The notes under the pieces were generated by a model. That model did not search any database and was not told where the DNA came from. It worked only from the letters and a program-made list of their open reading frames with translations. This document shows positions 24,501 through 36,490 of a stretch of DNA of 64,000 nucleotides, in pieces. Within the stretch, counting starts at the first letter, position 1. The number at the start of each line of letters is the position of its first letter. The DNA comes from Ulota crispa (Eukaryota > Streptophyta > Bryopsida > Orthotrichales > Orthotrichaceae): NCBI GenBank assembly GCA_963920765.1, contig OY987248.1, positions 12,372,539 through 12,436,538 on the forward strand, read 5' to 3'. Position numbers and translations under genes: made by a program.

Positions 24501-26872
24501 TTGTATCCAAAGGCCAACCTTAAAGCTTGAGAACAAAAAACGGTATCGTGTGTCATCATTTTGCAATATAAGATTTTTTGAGAAATTTTTAATTTTTGAC
24601 CTTTAATGAAAAAATTATTTATGAAATAGTTTTTTGTATATTACCAATGTTGTTGTCAAAATTGTAAATCAAACAATAGTCACTATAAAAAGAATGACAT
24701 ATTCATCTCTCAACACAAATGCAGTTCAACATTGTTCACTTGATTGTGGCTTAAAAAAACAAACAATTGCTGTACATTGCAATTGTGTTTTTGCACAATC
24801 AAATGGATTTTTTTTTATCAAGCCCTTTTTTCTTTTTCTTTACCTTTTCCCTTTATTTCAATGTGTCTCAATGACAAAAAACAAAGTCTATTCATTTGCA
24901 TATTATGTGCATCATGTTGCTTAAAGTGAAAGCCTCTCAAAAGTTGGATACTAATATGTCAATAATGCAATGTTCAATTCTTAATTGAACATTATAATCA
25001 CAACTATCAAGTGTCAACCCTTATTCCCTAAATGTCCAAATACTTGCAATGTACTTACAAATGGTGACGTGACATGTTGCCTCTCATTTGTTTAAGAGTC
25101 AAGAGATAGTAAGTTATATTATACCTAAGAGTTAATGATATCAATACAATTCAAGTTGATAGTTGGAGGTTGTTCACACTACAATTTATTTCCCAAGTGC
25201 TTACATACCAATTCAACTCCATATTCCAACACTTGCTAGATTGCAAAAAGGCAAATATAATTGTAAAAAAACATGCTTAAGTATTTTAGGCCAATTCTTT
25301 CTAGGACCAGGTTCTTGAGTTGGATTTATGTTACTATATCCAATGTTTGTAGCAAAGCCCCACATGCTTGATGCCCAAAGTCCCAAAAAGCATGACCATG
25401 TAGGCATTTGTAAATGAAATAAAACGTTGGACATAGTCTCAAGCAATAAATCCCATTTTCAACCTCTCAATCAATCAAAATTTTGAATATTTAGTGCAAA
25501 TTTGGTCAAAAAAGATGGTGTGAACTACCCCTAATTGACATGTGTGTTTTTGTTGACATTTATAGGATAACATAGCATATATCCATAGAAAATTCATGCA
25601 TTGTATCACCCACATTCATGTCTTCTTTTAAGCATGTTTTCAATTATGACTTATATAGCTTTCTACATGATGTTTTGCATATTTGCATAGGTTTTTGTGA
25701 CAGATTTCCAAACCTACACAAATGCATGGATACAAGTTCTTAATTTTCAAAACTTGCAGCTATTTCATTAAACATGTCATTGAGTTTCTTGCTTAGTTTT
25801 CATTAGTTAAAGGCTTATTAAGTATCTAGGGTTACTAAGTATACATTTACAACTACAACTATGAAAGAACTCCATTTACCAAATATTCAAAGGGTAGAAA
25901 ATAGGCACTCGTATAAGAAAAGGGCCAAAATTTCATGCAACTGTTTTTATGCTTCTAACAAGGCTTCTAATGTTTATTTCAAAGTTGAAGGTACTATCTC
26001 AATTGTGTTGTTACCTAAATGCTCTATGACCCCATTGAGAGTGCCCTTACTGCATGATGTTTGCCATTGTTCTTGGGAAACAATGCAAAGAACAATACTT
26101 CTCTTCAAAATTGCCACAATACTGTTTAATAATTTTGAACTTATGCATCTAAAATTGTGTCTTACACAAAAAAAAATATAAAATTTCACAAATACAAGTG
26201 GAGTTACTAAATGAAGATTAGTTTTTTTTAGTGATTGTTTCTAATAGAAATCCCAAATTTTCTTCTTCTTACTTTGTTGGACTACTTCTAAATTGTGTAA
26301 GTGAAAATAATGATTGTGCAATTATACATTACATATGTAGCAAACTGATATTATAGTGTTATTGTTTACCTTTTATGACATTTCATAGTTAGGTTATCTA
26401 TTTTGAAAAGTGTAAGATGGAAATGTAGACATTAGAAAAAAAAACTAGAACTCAAAATTACACATTGTATTTCATTTTAATCTTGAAAATGAAATACTTT
26501 CACAATCAAAAGTTCATAAAATGGAAGAATTGCCTTCAAGGCAGATTTGAAATCACTTTGAGTGCCATGATTAAGCTCAAATACACCTAGTTTGACATGT
26601 GCCAAAAAAAATTGTGGAAAGAAATTCAATCATGCTAGAGAGTAATGAGACATCCCTGAGTGGCAACTACTTGATAGGGGCTAGTTTGAATAAATATTCA
26701 CATGTACCCTATTGACCTTGAAGTGAAAGCTAATAAAAACTAGCATTTAAAATTGAGTGAATAACTATCTTTTGTTTTTTGAATGACAGCTATAATTAAG
26801 ACTTTTAATTATCACCCATCATCATACTTTAATTGTTGTTAGTACATTTGTTGCTTTTGAGTGGCTCAGTCT
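24501..26872. other. AT-rich intergenic DNA, nothing firm
   Basis: Open frames at 24,634-24,929, 25,213-25,446 (-) and 25,861-26,189 show no known domain. No terminal repeats were found. Confidence 0.4.
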
Positions 26873-27384
26873 ACATACGTGGATGTGGGGCCGAGGTGGA
26901 AAACCTCAAGTTTTTCACAAAGAAGGTAATGGTAATAATTTGTCCCTTGTATTTGTATTGTTCAATTGTACCCTCCTCCATGCTCTAGACTAATGAAGTG
27001 TCACTGAATTCAAAATGAATTTTACTTTCCTTAATTCAATCACTAGATGGCAATAGTTAAACTCTCACATTTTTTTGGGAAGTGAAAAGTTTGAGGTTTT
27101 CCACCCCGGCCACACATCGGGGAATGCTATTTCATGAGCGGGGATCCATGAGCTGTGAGCCGTGATTTTTTTTCAAAATACTTAATTTTACCTATAATTG
27201 TGTACATAGGGCCCTGTAATTATACATTTTAAACTTTTGTCTTTTGATAAACTTGCCTTTTTTAGGTTTTATATTGATTCTAAAATCAAAATTGATTTCT
27301 GCTCACCAAATCTTGGCTCACCATTCTATGCTCATGAAATAGCGTCGTTCGCCCCACATCGACCAACCCCACATCAACGTATGT
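26873..27384. mobile_element. Inverted-repeat element, 512 bp, with internal second inverted repeat
   Basis: The outer ends ACATACGTGGATGTGGGG (26,873) and CCCCACATCAACGTATGT (27,367-27,384) are an inverted pair with one mismatch. A further inverted pair lies within: GGTGGAAAACCTCAAG (about 26,895) and the mirror near 27,090. Together with the inner unit at 27,122-27,350 this suggests one MITE inserted into another. Confidence 0.65.
27122..27350. mobile_element. Inner inverted-repeat element (~229 bp)
   Basis: GCTATTTCATGAGC (27,127) and its exact mirror GCTCATGAAATAGC (27,330) flank the unit, with extended weaker pairing inward (TGAGCCGTGATT against AATCTTGGCTCA). It lies inside the right part of the 512-bp element, so it is probably a later insertion. 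Confidence 0.6.
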
Positions 27385-28683
27385 GCAATAGATTGAGCCC
27401 TTTTGAGCGGGTTCAAGGTATTCAATTCTCTGTTTTTACCTTAGGGGTATTTCATAATGATTAAACAAATATCTAGCTATAACTAACTAAGCTAAAATTG
27501 AATGTGTGGTTAACTTCTAATTATGTTATTCAAGAACAATCTTTTTTATACTAGCTTGAATCTGTTTGTAGGATTTATAAACTTCTTATGTGCATTTTGA
27601 ATTTCTTCATTAAGCATTATATATCTCAAGATATATAAAAATGTCATATTTAACAAGTTTAAAAAATATTGGTCTCAATTTGAAACAAAAGTGAAGTGCA
27701 CTATGGTATATCAAAACGTATATTTTGTATTGACATATGTAATGTAAAATGTTGCATTTAACAACTGGTTCATAGCTTATGTGGTCAAGAATGACAAATA
27801 TTTAATGTACGTCATTTCCAATTTTGACATTTTCACAAATAAAACATTCTTATATAGTTTTAAAAGTCTAATATGTGTCTCACTTTTCAAACCTTAAAAT
27901 TCCAAAACATTGATCAATTTATTGCTTTTGCAAGCTCAATACACCAAAATTGGAAGCAAACTATGAACACCATTTGATTTTTCACTTCAACATATAGTTG
28001 TACATTTGGCCTCTATGCACATAGAAAACAAAAAAGGAAGTTTCAAATAGTAAAAGAAAGTAAGCCCAAAATATGCTCTTGATTTTGCTACACAATAGTA
28101 AAGGCACAAAATTATTAGGTAGAGTGATTTCTAAAAATATCAATTACTTTAAAAAAATCAAAAATCACAACTGCTTCAAAATAATTTAGCACAATTTATA
28201 CTCAACCAAGTACAAAACACAAATGTTGATTTTTGAGTTCTTATTTTATACAAAAAACTTATTTGTCTAGTTTAAAAATGAACATACAAAATGCAAATAA
28301 GATTTAAAAATAATAATTCTAAAACAAAACGTATAATTTTCAAAATGATCTAGACAAAAAAATTATTAAATATGATGTGATATTTTTGAGATTTTTTTTT
28401 CTATTTCATTCAAAATAATTAGAATAAGAATTATCAAATTTTTTATACATAGCAAAAATCTATATTCTTAACCTTGTCATCTTGTGTGTATTTGAAAACA
28501 TCTTTTGAAATTTTTTTATGGCTAAAAACACACTTTTACTCTCTTGCAAAAGGTTAGTATATTAAAAGAGTAAATGAAAAAAATTAAGTATATATTAAGT
28601 AAACCAAAAGTAAAAGTGTTGGTCATAGCATGTATCTATGAAAAACTAAAACTCCATTAAAATGGATAACTTTAGTCAAACTT

Positions 28684-28685
<2 letters not shown>
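27385..28685. other. AT-rich intergenic DNA, nothing recognised
   Basis: No frame longer than about 60 codons and no repeat was supported. Confidence 0.45.

Positions 28686-28745
<60 letters not shown>
28686..28745. repeat. (TA)n microsatellite
   Basis: An almost pure TA dinucleotide tract of about 55 bp. Confidence 0.95.
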
Positions 28746-29657
28746 TTTGAGTTGTTTTGAGATTATTTTGGTGGTACATATTTTTTAGGACAAACATACC
28801 AATATCTGGGTGTTTGCAAGAAACAGCGGTCCTATTTCTTGTCCCCTCCCCCTCTTCCGAGTACTTTTAGGGTAGTATCTTTTGCTTACAATGTCTTTTA
28901 GGGTAGAAATTTCATATTAACGTCAACATAGAAGTTACCAACGCTTACTAATTTTTTGGGTTTTTTAAAAGTTACTTTACTATTTTTAACTATGCCCCAA
29001 TTACATGTCTACCTTTGTTGTTTTTGAGGTTTTGAGTACTACTTTGTGCCGAGATTAGCAAATCTGAGACCATAAACAAGGAAAGTTGTTCATGACGTGT
29101 AGTTACAGGTATCTGGAGAAGGGTTTGACAAAATTCCAAATTCCATGGAGTTTACACTGCCTCAAAGTGGCCTTCCTATCTCCCTTGATTGGTCATTGGG
29201 AAACATGAATCTCAACAAACCAATTATACTAGCTGAAGGTACTACATTATGTCCACAATGGCCATTTTTTCCTTTAATTATTTATTATCATCCCCTAATT
29301 ACTAAAATTGAAAACATGACAGCCTACAAAATCCTGTAATTTTCTGTCTTAAGGCCTCCATAGCGGTCCTCCGGCGTTAGTGGCATTACGTAGTACCACG
29401 GCTCAATGACATCTACTCCAACTAGGACATTAAGTTTCATCCTTTCATAGGATTGCCGTTAATAGAAGTTGGCTTCCTATCGTCGCTTTATGGACAAGGA
29501 GTAATTACATCTAGCAGTTTAGAAATCATTGGTCATTTTGCCGCTTGTTTGTTCTATTGTTTTGTATCGTCAAACTTTGATTTCATTCTGTTTTGCAGCG
29601 GACATAATTCTTTGAGGAGTTTGTCAATATTGATGACCTCTTCCCCGCAAAGATGCA
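28746..29657 (+). other. Left flank of the large element, with an exon-like stretch
   Basis: From about 28,800 the sequence is visibly less AT-rich. An acceptor-like TTACAG at 29,102-29,107 is followed by an open stretch on the + strand to about 29,240 (containing DKIPNSMEFTLPQSGLP) ending near GGTACT. It reads like coding sequence but I do not recognise it, and it could be an upstream exon of the transposase gene or another captured exon. Another CAG acceptor at 29,597-29,599 precedes the transposase start codon. Confidence 0.4.
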
Positions 29658-32600
29658 ATGCCGCCACCAAGGGAGAAGCGCGCTGAGCCACGGACTCGGC
29701 TAGAAGCTGAGCACATAATCGATGAAAGGTGGTGGCGATAATGGAGGGAGAAGCAACGAGCATACCATGAGCGGCTGCATGCACAACAAAACATTGCGAT
29801 GGAGGGTGTGCACTCAGCGTCCTCCCGTGCAATGCTTCACCGACGTGCTGCAGAATTGTCCAAAGATTTGATTTACCACTTGGAGAGGTTATCGGAGGAG
29901 GACTTAAGAGCGGCCGTCCTCAACATGGTGTTCAAGAACCAGATTGTGCATATGTTGCTTCTAGACTACTACCCCACTCTTGAGGACATCATAGCTTAGT
30001 GAGATATTCTTCAAAATATCAGGCTGGATTTGCAGGCCATGAAGGTCCCTTATTGTAGTGGCATGCTCACAAGAAAGCGTGCAATCTTGGAAGCTGTTGT
30101 ATCAAATTGGAATTGTGACTCCAGCCGGATCCATAAGATCCTTGGAACACAAAAATCCAATGTGGACTCTGCCACGCTTAGATTAGTTGAAGCCAAAGCG
30201 GGAACATCCTTCCATTTCAAGGTACCAGGTCGCAAGAAACGCGACAGCGGGACAGGCGAGGAAGTGAAGGACGTTGTCATAGCGTGGTGGACATGCGAAA
30301 CAAGGATGAGTTCTAACTAGAAACAAGTGTGCAAAAAGAGGCTTGGTCGAATGCTGTACGAACGACATCCTGCACACTTGCTTATGGAGAGTTAGGTACT
30401 AACTACACTCATGCCCAGCTGCAGTTTTACCTTCATTTGTTAAAGATCAAGTTCCACTAGAGATTGGCATGACTGGTAGCATATACATATTGCGTATCTT
30501 TCCTTTACATTCTCCACTTCTGTATGGACTCCACTGCTCCTGTAGTTATTATTCCCTACATCACCTAATGCATGTATTTGATTACGGATTGCTCTTGTGC
30601 TTATTGGACGGAGCTGTCGTTATCAGTTCATGGTGGTTTCCAGTTAGTCCTTGCTATTCAAAGAGGTCTTCCTTGTGTGTCGTGAGTGCCTACTCTTTCC
30701 ATGTTTAGCATCATATTCCACTCTTTCTTGGGTGCGCTATGAGAATTCCATATTGGTAGTAATACCCGTCATATTACACAAGGAAAACTTGAGATACTAT
30801 ATACCTTAATGATATAGTTGCTTTGCCCGTCATTAGTACTGTGTCCACATTGCAGTACAATACGCTGAATAATATCGGTTAGCGTTTTAGGCAAAGTACT
30901 ACGCCTGTACTTCATGAAGCTCCAGTACCCTTACTTTGGTATAAGTATGCTGACATGATTCACTTAGACCTACGTAGCGTTGACAATAAATTTTGGGTGC
31001 ATACCATATATTGTTAAAGGTACTACGCATTTACTCGGACTACTTTCAGGAGTTCCTCATCACTTCGATCAATTTCATTACATTGGTGTTGGCACTAAGT
31101 AGTGGTACAATCAAAAATCCGAGTACCTAACTATGTGCATGTCCTACAATACTATTCACTGCTTTAGGAACCTAGTACGTCAATCTCTTACCTTTACTAT
31201 GCTTTAAACTATTGAGAACTCTAGTCTTATGATACTACCTAGTGGATGTGCGTGCTAGTACTTCCATCCCTTACTTTCAATATTTCACTTTATACTATTG
31301 AGAAATTGAGTCCTACTATGTATTGCTGTTGTGATTGCAAAATAGCCTTAGGTACCGATCCAGTATGTGGTGCACCAATGTAGTATCTAATTGCGGTACC
31401 AGTTTTGTTGTTTAATGCTGCCACACGAGTACTTAGTACTAGCACTACCATATGCATACTATGTAAGACTGTGACGACTTAGAACTTGTGCTCTGTAGTA
31501 CTGACGTATACTACGTGCACGCTACAGAGTACTTTGTCGCCGCTACGTCGCCCTTCCAGTACACTGTTTTATACTTAGTCCACCACGTAGTACTGCCCCG
31601 TTCTTTGACCTTGGATATTCATTTACTTTGCAGGCCGAATTATTCCAGCAATTCAAAGATGGTTTTCCTCTCTTCCATATCAAGATACGATCCTTCATCA
31701 AGCTCTGCAATTTCTTTGTTATTAGGTGCAAGGAGCAAAATGTGTGTTGTTGCTGTCACCACATTCAAGTCTTTTTTCTTCTGCAAGTGCTAAATGCCTT
31801 TTGCGACCCTCAATTAGGTGCACATGTTCAACTCCACTGCCAATGTTGGTGTGGTATTCGTGGTTCAAGTGTAGACAGAACATGCCACATCGGGGCGACT
31901 CAATTATCCGGAGTTACGCAGATGTGGATGTTCGTCATCTGTGCCAAAGAATAAGAATCCCTGTTTCACAAAATCAGGTGCTCATTTTGCCCACCAAAGT
32001 CGTTCATTGAGATTACATGACCTTCAACTACTGCCTTAGCCTCCAGAAATAATGACTAAAGTACATCTTCATCTCAGTTGCCTAACAGGGTTGTGTGAGT
32101 GGTGCGGGGTTTGTACGTTTCCATTGTATCCACTTGAGAGAGTTGATGGACCTCATCGACAGATAAAGTGGAAATAATTTGAGTACAAAATAGAGAAAGT
32201 GCCAGATTTGACCAAACCAAGAAAATAGATCAAGGAGGTTGAGCAGCTCACCTGTTTCTTAGCTTTCATGGAATTCCTTAGACCGATTTTACAAATTTTT
32301 GTCGTCCACAATTTTTGCGTACGCTGGCAAGCCAATCAAGCAAGGCTAGCAAATGAGTCTCTGCCTTGAGGCTCCATACTAACAAACATTGACTTTGCCG
32401 AAAACTACTCTTTCCAGATCCAGAACAAAATTTAGTCCATGTATTACCACTCCACGCAAGTTACAATAATGGTGCAAGTGGTCTACCACGTGGAGGAGGT
32501 GGCAGAAGAAAAGGAGTCTAACCCAATGCTCATACGTGAAATGCACTACTAGATTTCAGACGACAAAACCCACGACACACTATTTGTGCAGCACTGCATG

Positions 32601-34527
32601 CTTGAACACTAGCGGTGGTTGATAGATCAAGGATGCGTCCCAAATATGCACCTTGTCTTTAGTGAAGGGTGCACTACTCAATTTAAAGGTGCAAGATCTC
32701 TGTATTTTGTTGCAAGGTATTCTCATCTATGTCAACCCCGACCATTTCCCCTAAGTCATGTCCTTCTGTCCATCTAGGTAGCCGATTGATTAACGCCATC
32801 TTCATTTCTATGGTTTCAAGTATCCATCTTTGATGGGTGGCTGCCGAATGATATGGAACTTCTATGGTTCTGGTCTCGGTAAGGGAGAGTGGGATGGCGC
32901 TAGAGCTGTAGTGAAGAGAGCGCTGCGACAAGAGCAACTCCGGAACACAAACAGACCATTGCAAGATGCTCGGGATTGTGTAACATTCCTGGTTGGTGCA
33001 ATGGGGAGGCTTGTCCTAGTGCAAAATGGTGGGATGAGGTATGTCACACCAAAGCACGTCGTAACCTCTTGAATTAATTTCCTTTCCTCTGCAATCATGA
33101 ACATACAATTAGCCAGAATTTAATTATATTTCTTAGCGACAGATAAGCTGTCCTTAATGTTAATAGCATATGACATGGTTAACAGACAATTCAGTCTCAA
33201 AGTATTGTGTGCTAATAGGCCCTTCAGGAGGACAAAAACATTCTCTACCTCCAAAATAAACTTCCACTGATTAATGTAAAGAAATCATGAAATGCAATTC
33301 TACTCCCCATAATGTTTATTTTGGTCAACAATTATTAAGAGAGATCACAATATAAATAGTGTCAGTGAAATAGCAAGCGTGGCATTACATACGTCTAAAC
33401 CACTGTTTGCTATTTCAAGTACCTACTTATATTGTCCTAATACTGAGTATTTAGGCGCAACTAATTATTGACATGCACAATTGTGAGAGTCATATAGCCC
33501 CTAAACCGGCTCAAATTGGTGCATTTATCAATATTAGTGACTCATGAAAAACTAATTCAGAAAAATATAAATAAAGAGGTACGCGTGTATATTTATATTA
33601 TAAATAGTTCTTGCATTTTCCATTTGGTATACCCAACATGAACAAATACTTGTTCTTTTCATCATTGTCAACAGGACTTAGACTAATGAATACCTTCTTT
33701 TTTTTAATACAGGTTAGGTCAAACTTGCTTTCAAAATCTTCTTTGGTTACAACTTAGCGTGTACACTTTCATATTTTCTATGGTTCAACAATCCCAAGTT
33801 GTACCGTTACTTTCATCTAGTAGGCGTGGATGACGTAGACCAAAGCAACTCCCATGCGTGTCGTCAGGTACATGGATCTTCCAAGTTCTACTCCGTGTTT
33901 GCACCCGATTCAAGGGATCCTACAAAGGTCTTCGTCTGCCCCTACAGCTATTTCTGCAGACCATGCGTGGAGGAGGATTTTGGAAGCTGCAAGCAGCTGT
34001 CAAACGTCCTAGACTAGAAAGTCTACAAAATTTAACCAATAAATGTTACTTACGCATAGACTATTCTAGAAACTGAGGAAGACAATGGTGAAGGGAATTG
34101 GAAGTACAAAGCAGATGAGAGTAGCATGTTAGGGTTGGTACAACCAGGCGACAACTTTGCTATTCCAGTAGAACTAGACAACACAGAAGGAGTGTCCTTC
34201 TATATTCTCTAATGTCAATCCAAAAAGTATGTTGTCCAAGAAGACTTTGAATGTTCATGGGGGGGGGGGGAAAAAAAATTCAAAAGAGGTGACTTCATCA
34301 TCACGGCTACCTATTACCAGAAATGAGGAAGGCATGGAACTTACAACTACAAGTACTTGAGAAACTCTAGACAGGTGCATGTAGACGCGGATATTGTCCT
34401 AGCCTGCAAATTTCAAATGATACCAATATTACACAAAGTAAAGGGCAGTGATCATCTATACACATTGCCACTTGAGAGCGTCCATGTCAATACGTGCGCG
34501 CTAGAAGAACACCACAAGAACAATTGA
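29658..34527 (+). pseudogene. Spliced DDD/E transposase of a Sola-like family, broken by nonsense codons
   Basis: The frame opens at ATG 29,658 (MPPPREKRAEP). Exon 1 runs to 30,395, and a 1,238-bp GT/AG intron (30,396-31,633) leads to exon 2. Conserved blocks follow in order: WWTCETRMSSN and LYERHPAHLLMES, then CCCCHH, CEWCG, NIDFAENYSF (32,388), ISDDKTHD (32,553), VFSEGCTTQFKG (32,655), GLGKGEWDGARAVVKRALR (about 32,869), and a C-terminal part (33,799-34,527) with LVQPGDNFAIPVELDN and ATYYQK. The ordered acidic motifs suggest an RNase-H-fold transposase, and I tentatively place it near Sola. The frame changes once or twice (near 31,900, and at about 32,720-32,820 where an intron may lie). 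In-frame stops include TAA 29,739, TAG 29,997, TGA 30,000, TAG 30,318, 30,393, 32,037, TAA 32,175, TAG 32,226, TGA 32,367, TAG 32,433, 32,550, 32,610, 34,015, TAA 34,033, 34,210 and TGA 34,324. It is not functional as read. Confidence 0.78.
30396..31633 (+). repeat. Transposase intron rich in AGTACT/GTACTAC words
   Basis: Between about 30,720 and 31,600 words of the form AGTACT, GTACTAC, CGTAGTAC and ATACTA occur roughly every 40 bp on both strands. The same words recur at 34,730-34,830 and 41,760-42,500 and are rare outside 29.3-42.5 kb. They may be transposase-binding motifs of the large element. Confidence 0.6.
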
Positions 34528-35131
34528 GTGTGTTTGACTATGATCGACATTTTTGTCAACGTGGGTTACGTCTGTGAAGAATTTCCCAACATACACCTCT
34601 AGAAGAAGTCTCAATTTACAATACTGCCGTTGCACTTGTTTATTTCATACTTGATAGTACTAGGTGGGGCTTCAAACTTCTATGACGGCCTAAGATTATC
34701 CATACAATCCGTCAATTCTATCTCTAGTAATGAGGGGTACTACGTAGTCCCATGCAGTGAATCATGTCACAAATTCTACTATGCAATACCGCTTTAGTGT
34801 GAAATACTAAAATGTACTCAGTAGTCCTACATAATACAATATTGACTTTGAAGATGGTTTTGATTTAGAAGGTGCAGGTATGTGTAATAGAGGTTTAATC
34901 CTAAATGTCATAGTGGGCTTTGATGCATGCGTTCTTTGAGCTAGACAGTCCATTCCTACAGTTCAACAAAAGAATGGCTAGAAAGTATAGTTCATTCATA
35001 GTGTACGCACTTTATATCTACGCGTTCCTTCCGCAAAGAGGCTTCATTGATTTCCGTGCAAGAAGCTTACACCAACTTTTGACTCATTCATGCGTGAACT
35101 TGTAGTCAATGATGTTGCAGAACATAAATTA
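34528..35131. other. Spacer between convergent transposase and SET genes
   Basis: The transposase frame stays open after TGA 34,525 until TAG 34,600, so the true end could be either. A GTACTAC/CGTAGTCC cluster lies at about 34,737. The short frames at 34,920-35,105 (+) look like chance. Confidence 0.45.
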
Positions 35132-36490
35132 CTATTGCCTACAAAAACGATTGCAACAAGCGCAATTGAATGGGACCATCCCAGACTCTACACTCTCAAA
35201 CTCTACCCCGTAATCCCATGTCAACTCCTCCTTGGCTGCACTATCCCTATTAGCAAAGAAGGCAATCTGAATTGAAGACCACTTTGAGAAAAAATAGAAA
35301 CATTTAGAGTAAAGCAAGGCACTTGCTTCACCATTTTTTCCTAACCCTAATGAACAAGCAAATATTCTTACATGATGTAGCGTAGGATTTGTATTATCGG
35401 TCCAAACTGGCATCTCGCGTTGGCATTGTAGCACCTGCTAAATATGAGAAAATCAATGGTAGTATAACAAAGACATGGATATTATTCATTAGCAGTTGTG
35501 TCTGGTTACCATACCTATGGTTCATCCACCGAGCTATGTTAGTGTAATGCCTTGCGTTGATGCCAAGCAACTTGTCATCCCCCTTCACGGACTTGGATTG
35601 CTAATGTGCATCTAGTAAGAATGTGAATCTACCACCCTCTCCTTGTCTAATCAACACCTCGTTGGTGACAATTTTGCTTGCGCACTTAAATAGAAATGAA
35701 CCTCTGCAAATGGATTGTACGGACCTGATCCCCCAACCTTTCTAAGCATTAGCAAGGAAGACCTGCTAGCAACCCGGTCATGAGTAGTAGCGACATCATG
35801 TGAGTGTAGGAAACAAATATCAACAAATAAATATGATGAGTTTAGGTTATGTAATCAAACCTCAAATGGGTTCGTCATTCCTCTCTGCATCACTCAATTA
35901 CCGCATTTGGGGCTGCAGTGGCATTTAGAGGTGCATTCTTTAATGTATACACGTTGAACGTGACCTATGCAGGCCCCCCTCCAACAACCTTTGCATAGGA
36001 AGTCTCATGAGCAGTGGACCATTGAACTTGTGTCGCCGTCTCTGCAATCCAAAAACTATGGAAACAAACAGTTGAATTAAAATGCTAAGCATGGTCTACC
36101 ACTGCATGTTAGCACCTTATCACTTAAATGCTAGAATACAGCTTACAATGGTACCATTGAATCAAGTGAAACTCAAAATGCTTAAACAAAAACTGGAGGG
36201 CATTGGAGACATACCTACTGGATGAGCTGATCCTTTAGTCAACCATCTCTACCATACGCAAACCCTCCACTTACTACACAATAGCAGCAAGCACTAGTCT
36301 AATTGGTACATAAAGTAGTACAAGTGCATAGCGTATTAGCTGAAAGGGACTTGATTAGGGGTCCACACAAAATAGATGAATGTACAATGGGAAATTTCGT
36401 ATACTTGTACGAGGACACATCCCAGTGTGGGGCTTCATGGACGCTACCACATCGAGAGCAGCAAATGGGAATGCTCTCAACACCCTAGGA
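35132..36490 (-). pseudogene. SUVR-type SET-domain histone methyltransferase, decayed
   Basis: On the - strand the exons in transcription order are: a pre-SET part (about 36,490-36,215, with TLCTCTTLCTN and CCYCVVSGGFAYGRDG), exon 36,041-35,861 (CKGCWRGACIGHVQRVYIKE, CHCSPKCGN, VMQRG), exon 35,762-35,515 (KGWGIRS to GINARHYTNIARWMNHR), exon 35,434-35,372 (CYNAN, EMPVWTDN) and last exon 35,266-35,132 (IAFFANRD, EELTWDYGVEF, post-SET CACCNRFCRQ). This order is that of plant SUVR1/2/4 proteins, which methylate H3K9. The NHRCxxAN and ELTWDYG motifs of the SET cofactor and substrate pocket are readable. Breaks are stops at 36,299, 36,239, 36,005, 35,894, 35,742 and 35,601, a one-base frameshift within 35,372-35,434, and a phase mismatch between the first two exons. 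It is convergent with the transposase, about 0.6 kb away. Confidence 0.8.

Noticed and set aside
31488..32010. Overlapping + strand frames at 31,488-31,793 and 31,726-32,010
   Set aside because: The first lies mostly in the transposase intron. The second is out of frame with the conserved exon (31,634 onward) until the frame change near 31,900.
36290..36310. tRNA-like A-box (TAGTCTAATTGGT) suggesting a SINE
   Set aside because: No B-box lies at the proper distance, and the stretch is explained by the pre-SET exon on the opposite strand.
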